Shown one piece after another: positions 11,827 to 23,864 of a stretch of DNA of 64,000 bases. This DNA is from Jackrogersella multiformis (taxonomy: Eukaryota; Ascomycota; Sordariomycetes; Xylariales; Hypoxylaceae): the NCBI GenBank assembly GCA_902806575.1, contig CADCXD010000005.1, positions 4,084,357 to 4,148,356 of the forward strand, in the 5' to 3' direction. A model generated the notes under the pieces. The model had not been told where the DNA came from. It worked only from the letters and a program-made list of their open reading frames with translations, and did not search any database. Position numbers and translations under genes: made by a program. Each line of letters begins with the position of its first letter. Position 1 is the stretch's first letter.

Positions 11827-13366
11827 TCAGTATCCCAAGTCTCGTCTCGCAGGAACTGGTGGCGCTGGCTTCTTAGCTCTGCTTGGTGGTGGTGGTGGGG
11901 CCTTCTTGGCTGTACCCATTGCTGCCGTCGTGCGCAAGCCGGTATTGCTAGTACTGCGGCTCAGACTTCCGTAGCTCGTTGCCGGGCTTTCGCTACGATC
12001 ATACTCCGGACTTCCACTGCTGGTAGCCGTATCGTACTCATCTGCATAGACATCGGGGCTCAAATTCTGGTTCGTCTGGATCCTGTTCACTGGGCGTAGA
12101 TTATTGCGGAGGGCTCCTACATTGGGCGGCGGTGCTGTGGGTGTCCTGCGCAGCGCCTCGGGAGGTGGTGGCGGCTCGCGGAACGATGGCTGTCTTGAAG
12201 AAGGACCTTCGAAAGCCCCGTTATGGGTAGATGTGCGACTGATAGTCGGCCGGGGCACTTCGGGGGTCGCCGGCCCGCTACCGCGATAGGGGCTTGAGCG
12301 AATAGGCATACGCACAGGTTCAGGGGTCGGTTCATTTTCCTCGCAGATGTCCTGTCGGGTAGCCCATCGTTCCGTACGATCGTTCCGCTCCGAGACCGAA
12401 TGGGCTGTGTTGCTCCTACTCCTGCTCGTGTGTCGACGTGAGACGCTAGGATCAGAGGGATGAGTGCTGCTTGGTTGGCTCTGACTAGCTACCCATTCCT
12501 GCTTTGCACGTCGAAGCTCTTCAGCACAGCGTTCGTAGTATTCGAGCTCACAGTCGAGGAAGCTTGTAAGATCACGAACAGAGTCGGCCTCTGCTTCCTT
12601 AATGTCTTGCATACGACGGAGAACGTCCTCGGATGACTCCTCGTATTTGGCTTTTGAAGTTCGGAGCTCGTCTTCGAGTCTGAAATCCTCCTTTTTAGCT
12701 TTCTGCATCTTGATCATGCTGGCGTCGTAAGTGAGACGTCGACTCTCAAGCTTCTTGCGGGCGGACTAATATACGAGTTAGTACGTTAGGGCACACGTAT
12801 TTGAATATAGATTGACAAACTTGGTACTCCTTCATCATGGCCAGCGACCGTTCTAACCCTTCTAGCCAATACGACGTGGCGTGGGCGACGTAGGTCTCCT
12901 GGATACCAGCAATTCGTTCGTTGGTTCTACCCATGTCTACATCACAATCCCAAAGTCAGCAAGCCGGTTCACACCTTTTTTTTCTATTCCCTCGAGGGAC
13001 AACATACTTATCAAACAATTGCCGAATTCAGAATCACTATCAAAGTCCTCGCCATGGCTTATCATTGTCCGGCCTAGGTAGCTAACCGGTAGACCCTTCT
13101 CCTTATCTTCGAAGGTCTCGCCACGACGGGAAAGTGATTTGACGTAGGTATTCATGGATTTCTGGAGACGTTCATAACCTTTGGGAATACACGAGTTAGA
13201 GATTGCGAGCAGGAGTAGCAATTGGCAATGGTATCATACCGTCATGCCGTAGAGCCATTTCTGTTTCCAGGTTTCTGAACTCATCGGATTGGCCCGTTTT
13301 AGCCTCGTGGCCCATCTTCTCGCCAGCCCATTGGAAAGCTCTGTCAATCTTCTTGGTGAAATTCAT
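11827..13366 (-). CDS. BAR-domain protein with proline-rich tail (endophilin-like)
   Basis: Four exons on the minus strand: 13366-13240, 13178-13008, 12936-12821, 12765-11827 (450 residues). Residues 1 to about 250 form a BAR domain: it opens MNFTKKIDRAFQWAGEKMG, as in fungal endophilin/amphiphysin-like proteins, and runs on as long amphipathic helices (ERLQKSMNTYVKSL, EDELRTSKAKYEESSEDV, CELEYYERCAEELRRAK). The remaining 200 residues are disordered and rich in Ser, Pro and Arg, with poly-Pro runs (FREPPPPPEAL, KKAPPPPPSRAKKPAPPVP) that look like SH3 ligands; no SH3 domain is present. The expected role is sensing or making membrane curvature in endocytosis or trafficking. The exon joins restore the helical domain without gaps. 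It looks intact. Confidence 0.87.
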
Positions 13367-14656
13367 TATGGCGGTGTTCCTCGTTGAGGTTACTAGATTA
13401 AAAAAACGTCTGAATAGACCAGGCGATACAATATGTGGAATTCGAGTCCTGCTACCCGAAAAACAAATAAAGGTAAATTCGAACGAATTGAGGGATGCTC
13501 GACTGATAGAGAATTATTGAGTAGGTATGTAAATATTAGATTGTACGCTCATCAACGAGGAGATTTGGGGCCAAGGCGACTATCAGTCTCGAGCGTGGAA
13601 CTACTGGCGTCTTGGAATCGGGAACGAGCTGTAGTGTTGTGGATCGCGGTGGAGAATCAGATCTGGCCAGACGCGTGCACGTAGATCCAAGGAGAAAGGG
13701 GTAGAGGTATTATGTATGCGGAATACTTTGCGGAATACCTTGCCTAGTCCGTACCTAGGTAGGTAATTATGTATGTGTGATGTTTTGTCGAGTCGGATGA
13801 GAGCTTCCGGCACTTCACACTGCTATAGGCTGTAGCTGATAACCGAGTATCACCACACAGCAAGATACGACAAGACGGGCGAGAGAAAGAAAGACTGCGT
13901 TTTGAGAGACTACCCAGTGACTCTTATTGCATTGATTATATGTCTGAAAAGCGAGAGGAGTAGAAATGAAGGAAGAAGAGAACTGAGAAACAAGCAAGCA
14001 AAAGAAAGTTAAACAGGTTTTGAGGACTGGAGAACTGGGGGAAGGTATGGATCGACCAGGATATTTTTATCAATGCAAGATCCAGGGTGGCAATCAACCA
14101 GGTTAACTACCTATGTTAGGTAATAGATAGAACCTTAGCAGCTTAGGTAGGTTAATAGGGAGGGTTTGAAGTGTGAAGTGGTTGGAGATTGCCCACCTTT
14201 ACTTCGTAACTTACTCCTCTGTACACACATACCGACCTACCAGCCTACCTACCTAGGCAGCTAGGTAGGCACATAAGGTGATTAAGAGGTAGGGAAGAAG
14301 GAAAAGGGAGGGTCGCGTAATGAATAAATTGGGTGCCATTATCTTATCGGTTATCTTTTTAATGCATAATTGTACATAATGCTTAATATACCGGTTTAGG
14401 TACTTATTACCTACCTAAGTAGATTAAGAAAAAGATAAAAACTCTGTAAAGTAAAAAAAAAAATACATACTTCTCATAACTTACCTATATAGGTACCTAC
14501 TGCTAGGTAGGTAACATTCGTGTCGTTAAATGAGAAGAAACGATATTACGAAGTGCGGCTAAGAGACTTCATTGGTTACCGAAATAGAAATCAATAACTT
14601 TGAACCTACCATTTCTCGAAGGATTAAGTATATTTAGCCCCATATATTTTAGTTAG
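13367..14656. other. Spacer rich in CCTAGGTAGGTA repeats
   Basis: No gene. It holds the promoter side of the BAR gene and one of the densest runs of the dispersed palindromic repeat (around 13750, 14230-14275, 14395-14420 and 14480-14515), with an A-run near 14451-14462. Confidence 0.6.
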
Positions 14657-14797
14657 ATAGGCAGAAAGGCGTCAAAGGAACTGGAGCACGTGCGAGTTCG
14701 TACTGTAAAACACTGTCCATTTTGAGTAGGGGTTTTTACAGTGTTTTACAGTATGAATTCGCACGTGCTCCAGTTCCTTTGACACCTTTCTGATAGG
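14657..14797. mobile_element. Foldback (MITE-like) element with 55-bp inverted arms and 5-bp target duplication
   Basis: Bases 14662-14716 and 14738-14792 are inverted copies, with about three differences, all transitions, around a 21-bp loop. The arms begin CAGAAAGG and include CACGTG. The direct repeat ATAGG lies immediately outside both ends (14657-14661 and 14793-14797), as expected of a target-site duplication. There is no room for a coding region, so any movement would need a transposase from elsewhere. The transcript would fold into a long hairpin. Confidence 0.8.
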
Positions 14798-17136
14798 GTA
14801 CCTAGTGTACCTGGTTATGTAAGTACCTTATTAAGAATAAATCTATGTACGCGACATCCGCGGGCCCAATGCAGGAACCCTGAAATCGCCTGCTTTAAAT
14901 GCTTAATTAAGCTAGCTTTAAACTGTACATTACACTAGCTACAATACACTCATAGCTGCAACATCCATTCTCAATGGATCCATATCAGTGACCGATATCA
15001 AGATCAAACCAAAACGAACCATTTAATTTCTTTCAACGTGACATGAATGCCACCTTCGATCTACAATCATTGGGCTCCAGTAAATTATACTGTCCCTTAT
15101 CCGAGTCAAACATCCCCAATGCCGGAAACTCGTACTATGTATTACGATAGAGCTGCGCCTCCCTTTAATCGTTTCAACAGGCGCGTTTATCATCCAGTTG
15201 TTCTCCAGTCGGCTCTTGCAGAATATAAAGATGTTCCAGAATTATACCTTGCCTAGTGGATCATTGGCTCGACATGGGTCTAAATTATAAATATTTGCTT
15301 AGATGCATAACTTGGCTGAACTCTCAATTAGTACATGCCGCTATTCCATTGGGCGGTTAGTATGTAAGGCGCCTCGATTTTTTTTTGAGGTGGGGTTTTT
15401 CTTCTTATTTTTCCAACCCTCTTTATCCTCAAATTTTCCTCTTCTTCAATTTGGTCGACCTACCGAAGTTTACTAGTGTACCTAAGTAAGCTACTAGTAT
15501 AGATATCCTTCACATCCTCCTTTGGATGCCGTCGCATTTGGACTCCCAAATTCCACCAATGATGAAATATTCATCTAGTTTCCTCCTGCGATCTCTTCGT
15601 AGCTTTCCGTATCTAGACATGACCGTCCTCTCCCCTTGGTCAATAGGCCCGATGATAAGAATTATGTTGCGAATCTAACTTCTAATAGATGCCGAGTTTC
15701 TTATCTGCCTGCCAGGCTGCCAGGTACCTAGGTAACGGTACTTAGGTGTGTACATAGTACGGATGGAATAGGGATGAAGACCAATGCGGCGATGATCGCA
15801 TCCAAGAACGGTACGAAGAATTCCGGACTAAAAATTAAATCGAGATCTGCAACTCTCAGCGCCACAGAAGCGCGACCAATGCTTAACTCGGATTTCATAT
15901 TAGAGCTTTCTGAGCTTTCTAGGCTGCTAGGCTGCTACACTGGCAGCTGGTGTAGATATGAATGCATCCTGTGGCGTTACTGGCGCGCGGTTAAATCGTA
16001 AATCGAAGATATCCATCGAAAAAGGGCCAGGCCTCGTGCGCTACACTAGCTGTCATAACCGGCGGCTATCGAAGCATTCTTCCTTTCTGGTCCTAAACCG
16101 TTTCAGCCTCAAGATGCCTTCCAACCGACGATCATACATTACTATTTATCTGATCGCGCAGTCCGTGACGTAGTACGTTATGCTTTCTTCTGCTTATGTG
16201 ATCCATAAAAAGCATGCGTCTGTTTCCATTCAGAGCATTCATATTAGATCTCACGTCATCATGTCCAAGATCTACTATGTATGTAGTGCAGTCTGAGCTG
16301 GCGACAACTCAGTTGTAATGTCTCACCGTATAAAGCAACGAAGCACGCGACAGCAATTATTATTATTCTATGTAGCTGTCAGCGTTCATATGCACAGGTC
16401 CATCCACCATTTTGAACCAATAAGGTACATACCTTAGGTACCGGTAGGTTAGCATCTCAGGTTCTCACCTATTTATGAAATGATATTCTTCCAGAAAATA
16501 TATTTACCTAAATTACTAGTGTACCTATTGACCTAGATATGCACATAGCAATGGATTCTTTCTATGATCGGTATCAACACATGTCAGTACCGTACCTAGT
16601 ATAACTACGCTGTATGCTAAGAATTATAGCAGCCCTAGTCGTATCTATCAATCAATTCGCGTAGGAAGCCATCGCCGACTAAAGTTCGCCTATGAACCGG
16701 ACTGCCGGATAGTCTTAGGTGCGCCCGAATGTTTCCCTATTGGGATCACCGGCGCGCAGCGAAGAACCCTGAAGATGCCAAGGCTGTCTGATGCCATCCG
16801 CATCCACGTCTTCGCAGGCTTGAGCTCCCACGTGCCAATGAGATTCGTGATTCGACAACTCCGACAGCCACGTTGATACCAACACTTTGGGAATGATCAA
16901 ATTAGGAAGGAAGTTCTGGAGCTACCCCGGGCCTCTAGGGATATCCGTGTCCATGGGCCTGACTCACTCCCTACCTAGGTAGGTACCTACTTAAAGTCAA
17001 CATCCACCTCGACTTCATTGTGTGACCAAGAAGGATTCAGCAGTTTCGCAGTTCAAATTTGCGAGCTTCCTGTTACGCTGATAGTTAGTCTTGCGTACAG
17101 TAGAACGACGCAATCGATCACTTATTGAGCCTTGTC
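14798..17136. other. Long gene-poor spacer
   Basis: About 2.3 kb with no convincing gene. Short open frames (for example 15047-15256, and a minus-strand frame near 15540-15640) match no family I know. Dispersed TACCTAGGTA repeats occur near 15725, 16430-16450 and 16972-16990. The last 150 bp is the promoter of the 5'-nucleotidase gene. Confidence 0.5.
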
Positions 17137-18842
17137 ATGATGATTCGTCTTCCTCCTCTCTCCGTCCTCTCCTTAGTTGCCACCAGTTTAGCTGGCTTAG
17201 TTTTGGCGGAGGAGTCGCTATATAGCAAGCGTTTGTCGAAGCGCTTCATTGACACAGATGGCAACTATAACATTTCATTCTACCATGTCAATGATGTACA
17301 CGCGCATCTGGACCAGTTCTCCTCGCCGGGCACAGACTGTACAACCCCCTCGAAGGGTTGCTATGGCGGATACGCGCGCATTAAAACAGTCCTCGACGAC
17401 ACGCGACCGGAGCATCGCGATAGCTTGTTGTTAAATGTGGGCGACGAGTTCCAAGGGACTCTATTCTACTCCTACTACGGCGGCGAGAAGATCGCCGACA
17501 CTCTCAACCAGTTGGGCTTTGACGCCATGACCATTGGGAACCACGAGTTCGACGGTGGCGATGAACAGCTAGGGGACTTCCTCAAGAACTTGACGTTCCC
17601 GATCATATCTGCCAACATTGTCTCAGGCAACGAGAAGCTTAACTCTACCATCAAGCCGTATCACATCTTCGAGAAATACCAGCTAGCTGTCATAGGTGTA
17701 ACAACCGAGGCCACATCCAGCACTAGCAATCCCGGTTCGGCCACCAAGTTCACAGACGCGATCGCCGCCGTACAAGCATCGATCGATGAGATCCGCAGCA
17801 CAACAAATATTACTCGTATTGCGGCCATAACCCACATCGGATACGACCAGGATATGCGTCTGGCTCAGGAGACTACTGGTCTTCAACTCATCATGGGTGG
17901 TCACACTCACACGCTTCTCGGAGATATGGAGGGTGCCAAAGGCAAGTACCCTACAATCGAAACCAACAAGGACGGGAACGAGGTCTTTATTGTCACGGCC
18001 TACAGATGGGGCGAATACTTGGGTTATATCGATGTAACGTACGACCCGGAAGGAAAGATTCTTGCCTACCACGGCGCTCCGATCCATCTGACGAACACTA
18101 CCAAGCAAGAGGAAGGTCTCCAGGCGCAGGTCGACGAGTGGAAAAAACCGTTTGAAGAATACGCAGCCGAGAAGGTCGGTAGCTCGAACATTGTGCTTGA
18201 CCACTCCACTTGTCAAAAGATGGAATGCACTTTAGGCGACTTGGTCTCCGAGTAAGTGCTATATCCATGTAACAACATTGCCAGTTATATTCACAGTGAG
18301 CTAACATCTCTTCTAGTGCAATCCTACAATACCGGATTGATGGTGGTAGCGACGCCACCTTTGCGCTCGTGAACGCAGGTGGTATTCGGGCCACGATCGA
18401 CGCCGGGGAAATTACACGCGGACAAGTTCTAACATCGTTCCCCTTCGGTAACGCCGTGGTCGAGATTACGTACAGCGGCGCGGACCTGTGGAAAATCTTC
18501 GAGGGCCTTGTCAGCGCGACCAACCAGTTCAACCAAAAGGCAGTTACTAGCTTCTTTCAGGTCAGCCGAGGCATCAAGGTTGAGTACAACCCTAATAATG
18601 CTGTCGGCTCACGTCTCGTACGTCTCACAATCGGCGGTAAGCCTGTTGATACGAGTGCCGAGTACAAGATCGTTACGATCGATTTCATAACGGGTGGAGG
18701 CGATAACATAGTGCAACCGGTCGATAATGTGGCTGTCCTGGATACTATAGAGGAGGTGTTGGTAGAGTATGTCCAGAAAGCCAGCCCGATCGACTTCCAA
18801 CTCGAGGGCCGAATCGCTATTGTTGAGGGCAGTGCTAATTAA
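17137..18842 (+). CDS. Secreted 5'-nucleotidase / UshA-type metallophosphatase
   Basis: Exons 17137-18251 and 18317-18842 (65-bp intron) encode 546 residues. The start is the ATG at 17137, followed by a signal peptide of about 24 residues (LPPLSVLSLVATSLAGLVLA). The N-terminal calcineurin-like domain has all metal motifs: DVHAH (D53, H55), GDEFQGT (D103), GNHEFD (N135, H136) and GGHTHT. The C-terminal 5'-nucleotidase domain starts near residue 340 and carries NAGGIRATIDAG, the TSFPFGNAVVEITYSG block and DFITGGGDN, for substrate binding. It should release phosphate from extracellular nucleotides; its use is phosphate and purine scavenging or removal of external ATP. No GPI signal is evident. 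It looks complete. Confidence 0.92.
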
Positions 18843-20343
18843 TACTACGAGACCGCGACTTTGTCGAAGATGACCCAGGCCGCCCTGAGCGAGTAGGCGG
18901 CATGGTTCCATCAGTCGTCCTCTTACTCTTCACAGCTGTATGCGATGTGGTAATATCAAGTATGAGAATATCTATTTAACAGGTATGAATCAATTACAGT
19001 TCTTGGTATAATATAAGAGTGAAGACTTATCGTGGCGATGTATTCTAAGCTCCATCGCCTAGCACTGTAGTTTTCACTCCCTGTAATCGCATTCGTCGTC
19101 CAGATCTGTGAGGCAATTCTAAGATGTATTGTATTACCGGTGGGAGATGAAATGTGACCATATGTAAGCCTAATTAACAATGAGTATCATTATTATTAGG
19201 TACCTAGGTAGTTATCACTCAACTACCCAATCTACAAGGCTGAGGCGTTGGATACTTGGTTTTACTAAACAAGAACAGAATCCATTATTATATAGAAACG
19301 AGACAAGCAACTGACGGGTGAGAGAAATCATGAGAGACCTAGGTAGGTACCTATGTTACAAATCCCGATAGCTCATACGGGTTCCATGAAATGACAGGGC
19401 GGAAGCGGAACAACAGTGTAACCTATAAATATGGTAGGAGTTAAGTTAATTAGAAGAATATGACGATAATAATACCATTAGTGATATGGATATTTGTTTC
19501 CGAAAATCAGGGGGATAATAAGGGGTACCTATTTCTTAAGTACCTACTTCGTATTAGTAGTGACTTGTAAGGTTTAAATGCTCCTTGTTATACCTAATTG
19601 TACCTATGTACCTAAGAAAATGTTTATCTCCCGTCTTTTTCATTCAAAGTAGCTGTTTAAAGCTAGGTAGCCTTTTGATGACCTTACTCAATTTATACAA
19701 GCGTCCAACAAGCCCTTCTATAATTAAACAATATAAGCCAATCAAAACTGGAAAATGTGTAATAAAATTCGGTAGCGATATTTTATACATTGTATGTATG
19801 AACCTTGTGCGGACCCTGGGAAGGGATGCATGGATTATGACGTCAGAAAGAACCCAAAAATACCGTAATGAATTACACGGCTGCACGGACAGCGCAGGTA
19901 CCCAGAGGTGGTATTGAGTTAGCTGGTTAGGTAATAGCGCCCTTACTTGCAGTACCTACCTACCTAGGTAGGTACCAAATTAGATAATGAGATAACGATG
20001 CGGGATCTCTTATGGGATCCATGATTCTAAATAATTACCTAGGTACCTATGTGCATTTCAAATTCCAAACATCTCCAGCTTCCTACACTACCTAAGGTGG
20101 CCATTCACCAGTTGCATCCTACGCAATACCATAAAGTGTACCTAGCATGATACCTACTAGGTGCTCACCTAGGTACCATTCTACTTCGACTGTACAAACA
20201 AAGATGGAACAAGTTTTCGTTGGTTGAACACACAAAGGTCTCTGCATCTAGATCTATTCCTCTTCATTTCACGGCTTGTCCCCTTCACCGCATCTACCTC
20301 TATCTGTCCCGACCAGGCCGCCGGGAAACGACCATAATTAAAC
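18843..20343. other. Spacer with dispersed palindromic repeats
   Basis: No gene was recognised. Several TACCTAGGTA-type repeats occur, including an 18-bp perfect palindrome at 19957-19974 and a copy at 20036-20045. The short frames around 19585-19917 look random. Confidence 0.55.
19957..19974. repeat. 18-bp perfect palindrome, a representative of the dispersed CCTAGGTA repeat
   Basis: The bases read TACCTACCTAGGTAGGTA, identical to their reverse complement. Shorter versions (core TACCTAGGTA) occur at 2992, 3174, 16972, 20036, 43121, 48287 and 59602, and many partial copies lie in other spacers and some introns of this window. Confidence 0.9.
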
Positions 20344-21478
20344 ATGGCGACTGAAGATGCTCGCTATAGGCAGTCTAGCCAATACAGGCTCTGGTCATTT
20401 GCCCCATCTCACCTCGCTACCCTCCGCGAAAAGACCAGTACGATTGCGCGAACTCATATTTCCAACCGATTGCGCGCCTCCAACCTGTCCGCCCCGGCCG
20501 AGTCCTTACCCGAGTTCTTGACACCCGCCGAAGAGTACAGGATTCTTAACCATTTCACCGTTGAGCTTTTGCGCGCTGCTTCCTTTTGCAAGCTCCCGAC
20601 CGATATCCAAGCTACCGCCGCCATCTTCTTACGCCGCTTCTACGTTACAAATAGTATTATGACCTATCCGCCACAGGAACTTATGAAGACGTGCCTATTC
20701 TTTGGGTGTAAGGCCGAAGGTTACTTCATCCGCGTGCAGAAGATCGCCGATACATTTCCTAACACAACCACTGAGATGATTTTGGCCGCCGAATACGTCC
20801 TGTGCCAGGGCATACGGTTCGCCTTCGACGTGAGACACCCGTTCCGCGCTCTGGAAGGAACCATAATGGAGCTCAGGAGGTTGGGAGAGTTTGACGACGA
20901 CAGGATAAACAGAGCGCACGAGAAAACCAGAGGTATCTTGAAATTCAGCCCTCTGGTAACCGATGTTTATTTCCATTACACTCCGAGCCAGATTATGTAT
21001 GCGGCCCTGTCCATGGCTGACGAGGAATTGGTACATCGAATGCTGAAAGACGCATTCATCAGCCAAGGCGAAGAGGCTAGGGATAAAATCCTGGGTGTGA
21101 TAGAGAGCTGCAAGGCCATGCTTGAGAAAGAACCTCCGGAGGGGATGACCTCCTATTGGGAAGATGTAAGTTTGCCCTGGAGACTGTCGCCCTGATCCTC
21201 GGGAACTAACATATGGGGAACAGAAGGAGGTAGTTAAGGTCATTAGGTCCTTAAGGAGGAAGCTCGCTAAATGTCGGGATCCTGACAGAGTTGATCTAGT
21301 AGCCCTACAGAAAGCACGAAGGGAGCAGGCAGCGCAGAAGCCGAAAGGCAAAGAAAGCGCAAACGCGGATGGGAATGTATTTGGAAATGAGACCAATGAA
21401 GAGCGAGAGTCTAAGAGGCGAAAAGTCGCTCCATATGGACAAGCAAATGGAGATGACATCTTCGGTCCTCCTCTGTGA
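20344..21478 (+). CDS. Cyclin H homologue (TFIIH-associated kinase cyclin, Ccl1-like)
   Basis: Exons 20344-21165 and 21224-21478 (58-bp intron) give 358 residues. The N-terminus (YRQSSQYRLWSFAPSHLATLREK) and the cyclin box from about residue 60 (EEYRILNHFTVELLRAASFCKLP, ATAAIFLRRFYVTNSIMTYPPQELMKTCLFFGCKAEG) are typical of cyclin H/Ccl1/Mcs2. A second cyclin repeat follows (HPFRALEGTIMEL), then a basic tail (ESKRRKVAPYG). Known role: with the CDK7-type kinase and Tfb3/MAT1 it forms the TFIIH kinase that phosphorylates the RNA polymerase II tail. It is a housekeeping gene, here within 44 kb of a telomere. The stop at 21476-21478 leaves a 388-bp spacer to a convergent transporter gene. Confidence 0.9.
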
Positions 21479-21866
21479 AGACAACTCGGAGGTTTAGAGG
21501 AGTTCTTGATCGAGTCGCCTCGCGGCTTGATGAAATTCCTTGGACAACAGCCACAGCCCTGACGGCATATCAACAAACGATAGCCTGGCTTCAAGAGCTT
21601 GCTGATTTAGCCTCGCTGCCATTAGTGCGACATACCCTGGCATAACAGCACGATGGGGATGCAATAGAGAACTCGCATTATCAAGATAGGCGGATCGCAT
21701 ATGATGGGACGAGATAATCGACCCGGACCTCAGTTACCTAATGAACTAAATGATGAGATATTATGCGCACGAAGTACGCAAGCTACGTAAGCCTTTTCTC
21801 ATACCTGGTATACAAAATCCTTGCAAACCCGTAAACCCTTTTGAATCGTTTTCCATTCTTAGTAGG
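21479..21866. other. Short spacer between convergent genes
   Basis: This is the 3' flanks of the cyclin H and Unc93-like genes. Nothing further was seen. Confidence 0.6.
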
Positions 21867-23864
21867 CTATGCTTCTGCCTTTAACCCTTCTATCTTTTTC
21901 TCATTTTGCGCCTCCTGCTCCTCGAGAATCACATCAGCTGGGATTCGGTCAGGCGTCGAGTTCACCAGAACAAGCATTGGACCGAGCGCAGCGGCCATGA
22001 GAGCGAAAGTTACGCAGCTAGAGATATATGTTAGCATGGTGACGGATAATTCACCGAGGGAGAAAACACGTACAAGCCAATAAGAGGATTAGCCTTGATC
22101 TGAGTATTCATGCCATATGAAATGGCTTGACCGACCGCTTCAAGACATCTATCAGACGTGTTAGTTGCCATATTCAGTTACGTATAAACATATTCTCAAC
22201 TCGCTTTACGTACCGGAAAGCTGCGCCATTGCGAACATTTGCTTGCGCGTCTGTCGCAAAGGAAGACAGGAGCCAGTACATGTATGACTGCGACAAGGGT
22301 CCTGTGGTCTGCACGAAGAAGTACGGTAGGAAAGACGAGGCATAGAGCGACTCGTCCCAGTCGATTTGACCCGGGCTCGCCGCATTGAATCTCACCTGCA
22401 TTACAATGGACCAGATGTAAACGCCCAAGTTCAGGATGACGACGGTGAACAGGCCGAGCTGCGCCCTACGACGTTGGCTAAGAGACTTCATATCAAGAAT
22501 AAATCCGAGACCAAAACAACCGACGCTATGTCTAGGTTTAATGACGACTCTCGATGGAACAAGGATAGGAGGAAGGGGTTACTCACATGCATAAGAACGG
22601 CGAGATGAGCGAAGACAAGGCACGAGCACGAACAGAGAAGTACGTGGCGAGGTATGTGGACCAAGTACCACTATGTTGTCGATCGTCAGCTTCACTTCTC
22701 GCAAGGGTGATGGAGTACCTTACCCATAGAAAAACGACCACACTGCCCAAAGTGCAGAAAGCACAATAAGCTTGGAGGTCATCGTGAACCTGATAAGCTT
22801 AGTCTCCTGCTTGAAAGTGAGCTTCTCTGACACGAGAATGCGCGTGCCATCGGATCGGACGACTCTCTCAAGAGGAGAGATGAGGAAGGCGAACGGTAGC
22901 CTGAGCGAATCAGCACATTTCAAATCCCTAGATGCAGTTGGTCTAACTAAGTGATCGCTTACGCTAGACTCTCGATGATCATGAACGCGACGTAGGTGTC
23001 GGGCGTGACTCCACCAGTCACTCCTTTGATGTTGTTTTTAGACAGGCTTGGGCGAGTAACTTTTATTAGCATCACATTTTTCTTCACAGCCGAGTTCGGT
23101 CGTTTCAAGTAACTCACTTGATGGCGCCTCCGACTAGCTGCCCGAGATTTCGGGCGACGATCCATAGAGCAAGATATTTTCCGCGTGATCCTGACGGCGA
23201 AAGTGACATGATACATCCAGATTCGGCAACGTACCAACAGCCGCTACCAATGCCAGTCACGAATCCGCCGAAAATAAGATACTGCGAGGACATGCCGTGT
23301 CAGCAGTAGCTCAGCTGCCAGTGATCAAGGGCCATCCATGAGATACTACTTACCCACTGGGTGCCGAATTTACTATTACAGTAGTAGGATGAGCCACGGA
23401 TCGGAAACGAGATAGCACCAATGACCAACGCCCACTTTGTGCCGAGTTTGTTGACAATGGGACCGCCGAACATACAAACAATGGCGAGCATGGTATAGTT
23501 GATCGCGGTCCTGTTCAAAAATGATTTCTGTTAGAGACTTGCTCGTCACCCTGCTGGAGGATTTTGCCTTTGGAACATACGCGATATTCGACGTCTGAGG
23601 AGTTGCCAGACCGCCACCACCCAGTCCCGCGATCGCGTCCGCCATGGCTGGTCCGCAGAATGCTTGAATACTCAAAAGCATCATTTGCGTCAAACTATGC
23701 TGATAGAAACGTTTCCACTTCGGCACAGATTTCCTGTACGCGTCCATATTTACGTTCTCGTCGACGTGGCTGACCGGATTCATCGGGAGCGAGCCCTGCC
23801 CGCGAAGGGCATCGTCGTTCCCGCCCGCGTGGGTGTTGGGCGGCGCAGCGTCGAACTTAGACAT
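21867..23864 (-). CDS. Unc93-like (DUF895) multi-pass membrane transporter, MFS fold
   Basis: Nine exons on the minus strand fit perfectly in phase: 23864-23581, 23510-23354, 23281-23118, 23046-22963, 22900-22724, 22670-22587, 22525-22214, 22148-22074, 22017-21867, giving 495 residues. Family marks: SIQAFCGPAMADAIAGLGGGG in the first membrane segment, INYTMLAIVCMFGGPIVNKLGTKW, the cytoplasmic LISPLERVVRSDGTRI block, GFILDMKSLSQRRRAQLG, and AISYGMNTQI near the end. The C-terminus is a charged tail. Fungal members are often called DUF895 domain membrane proteins; their substrate is unknown. About 11 to 12 membrane segments are apparent. All key blocks are present, so it looks functional. Confidence 0.88.

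Noticed and set aside
15047..15256. Small open frame of 69 codons on the plus strand
   Set aside because: No family match, no upstream or downstream support, and an overlapping ATG in another frame just before it; length is within chance.
19585..19917. 110-codon plus-strand frame and its minus-strand mirror
   Set aside because: Both overlap repeat-rich spacer and lack any domain; mirrored frames suggest composition effects.
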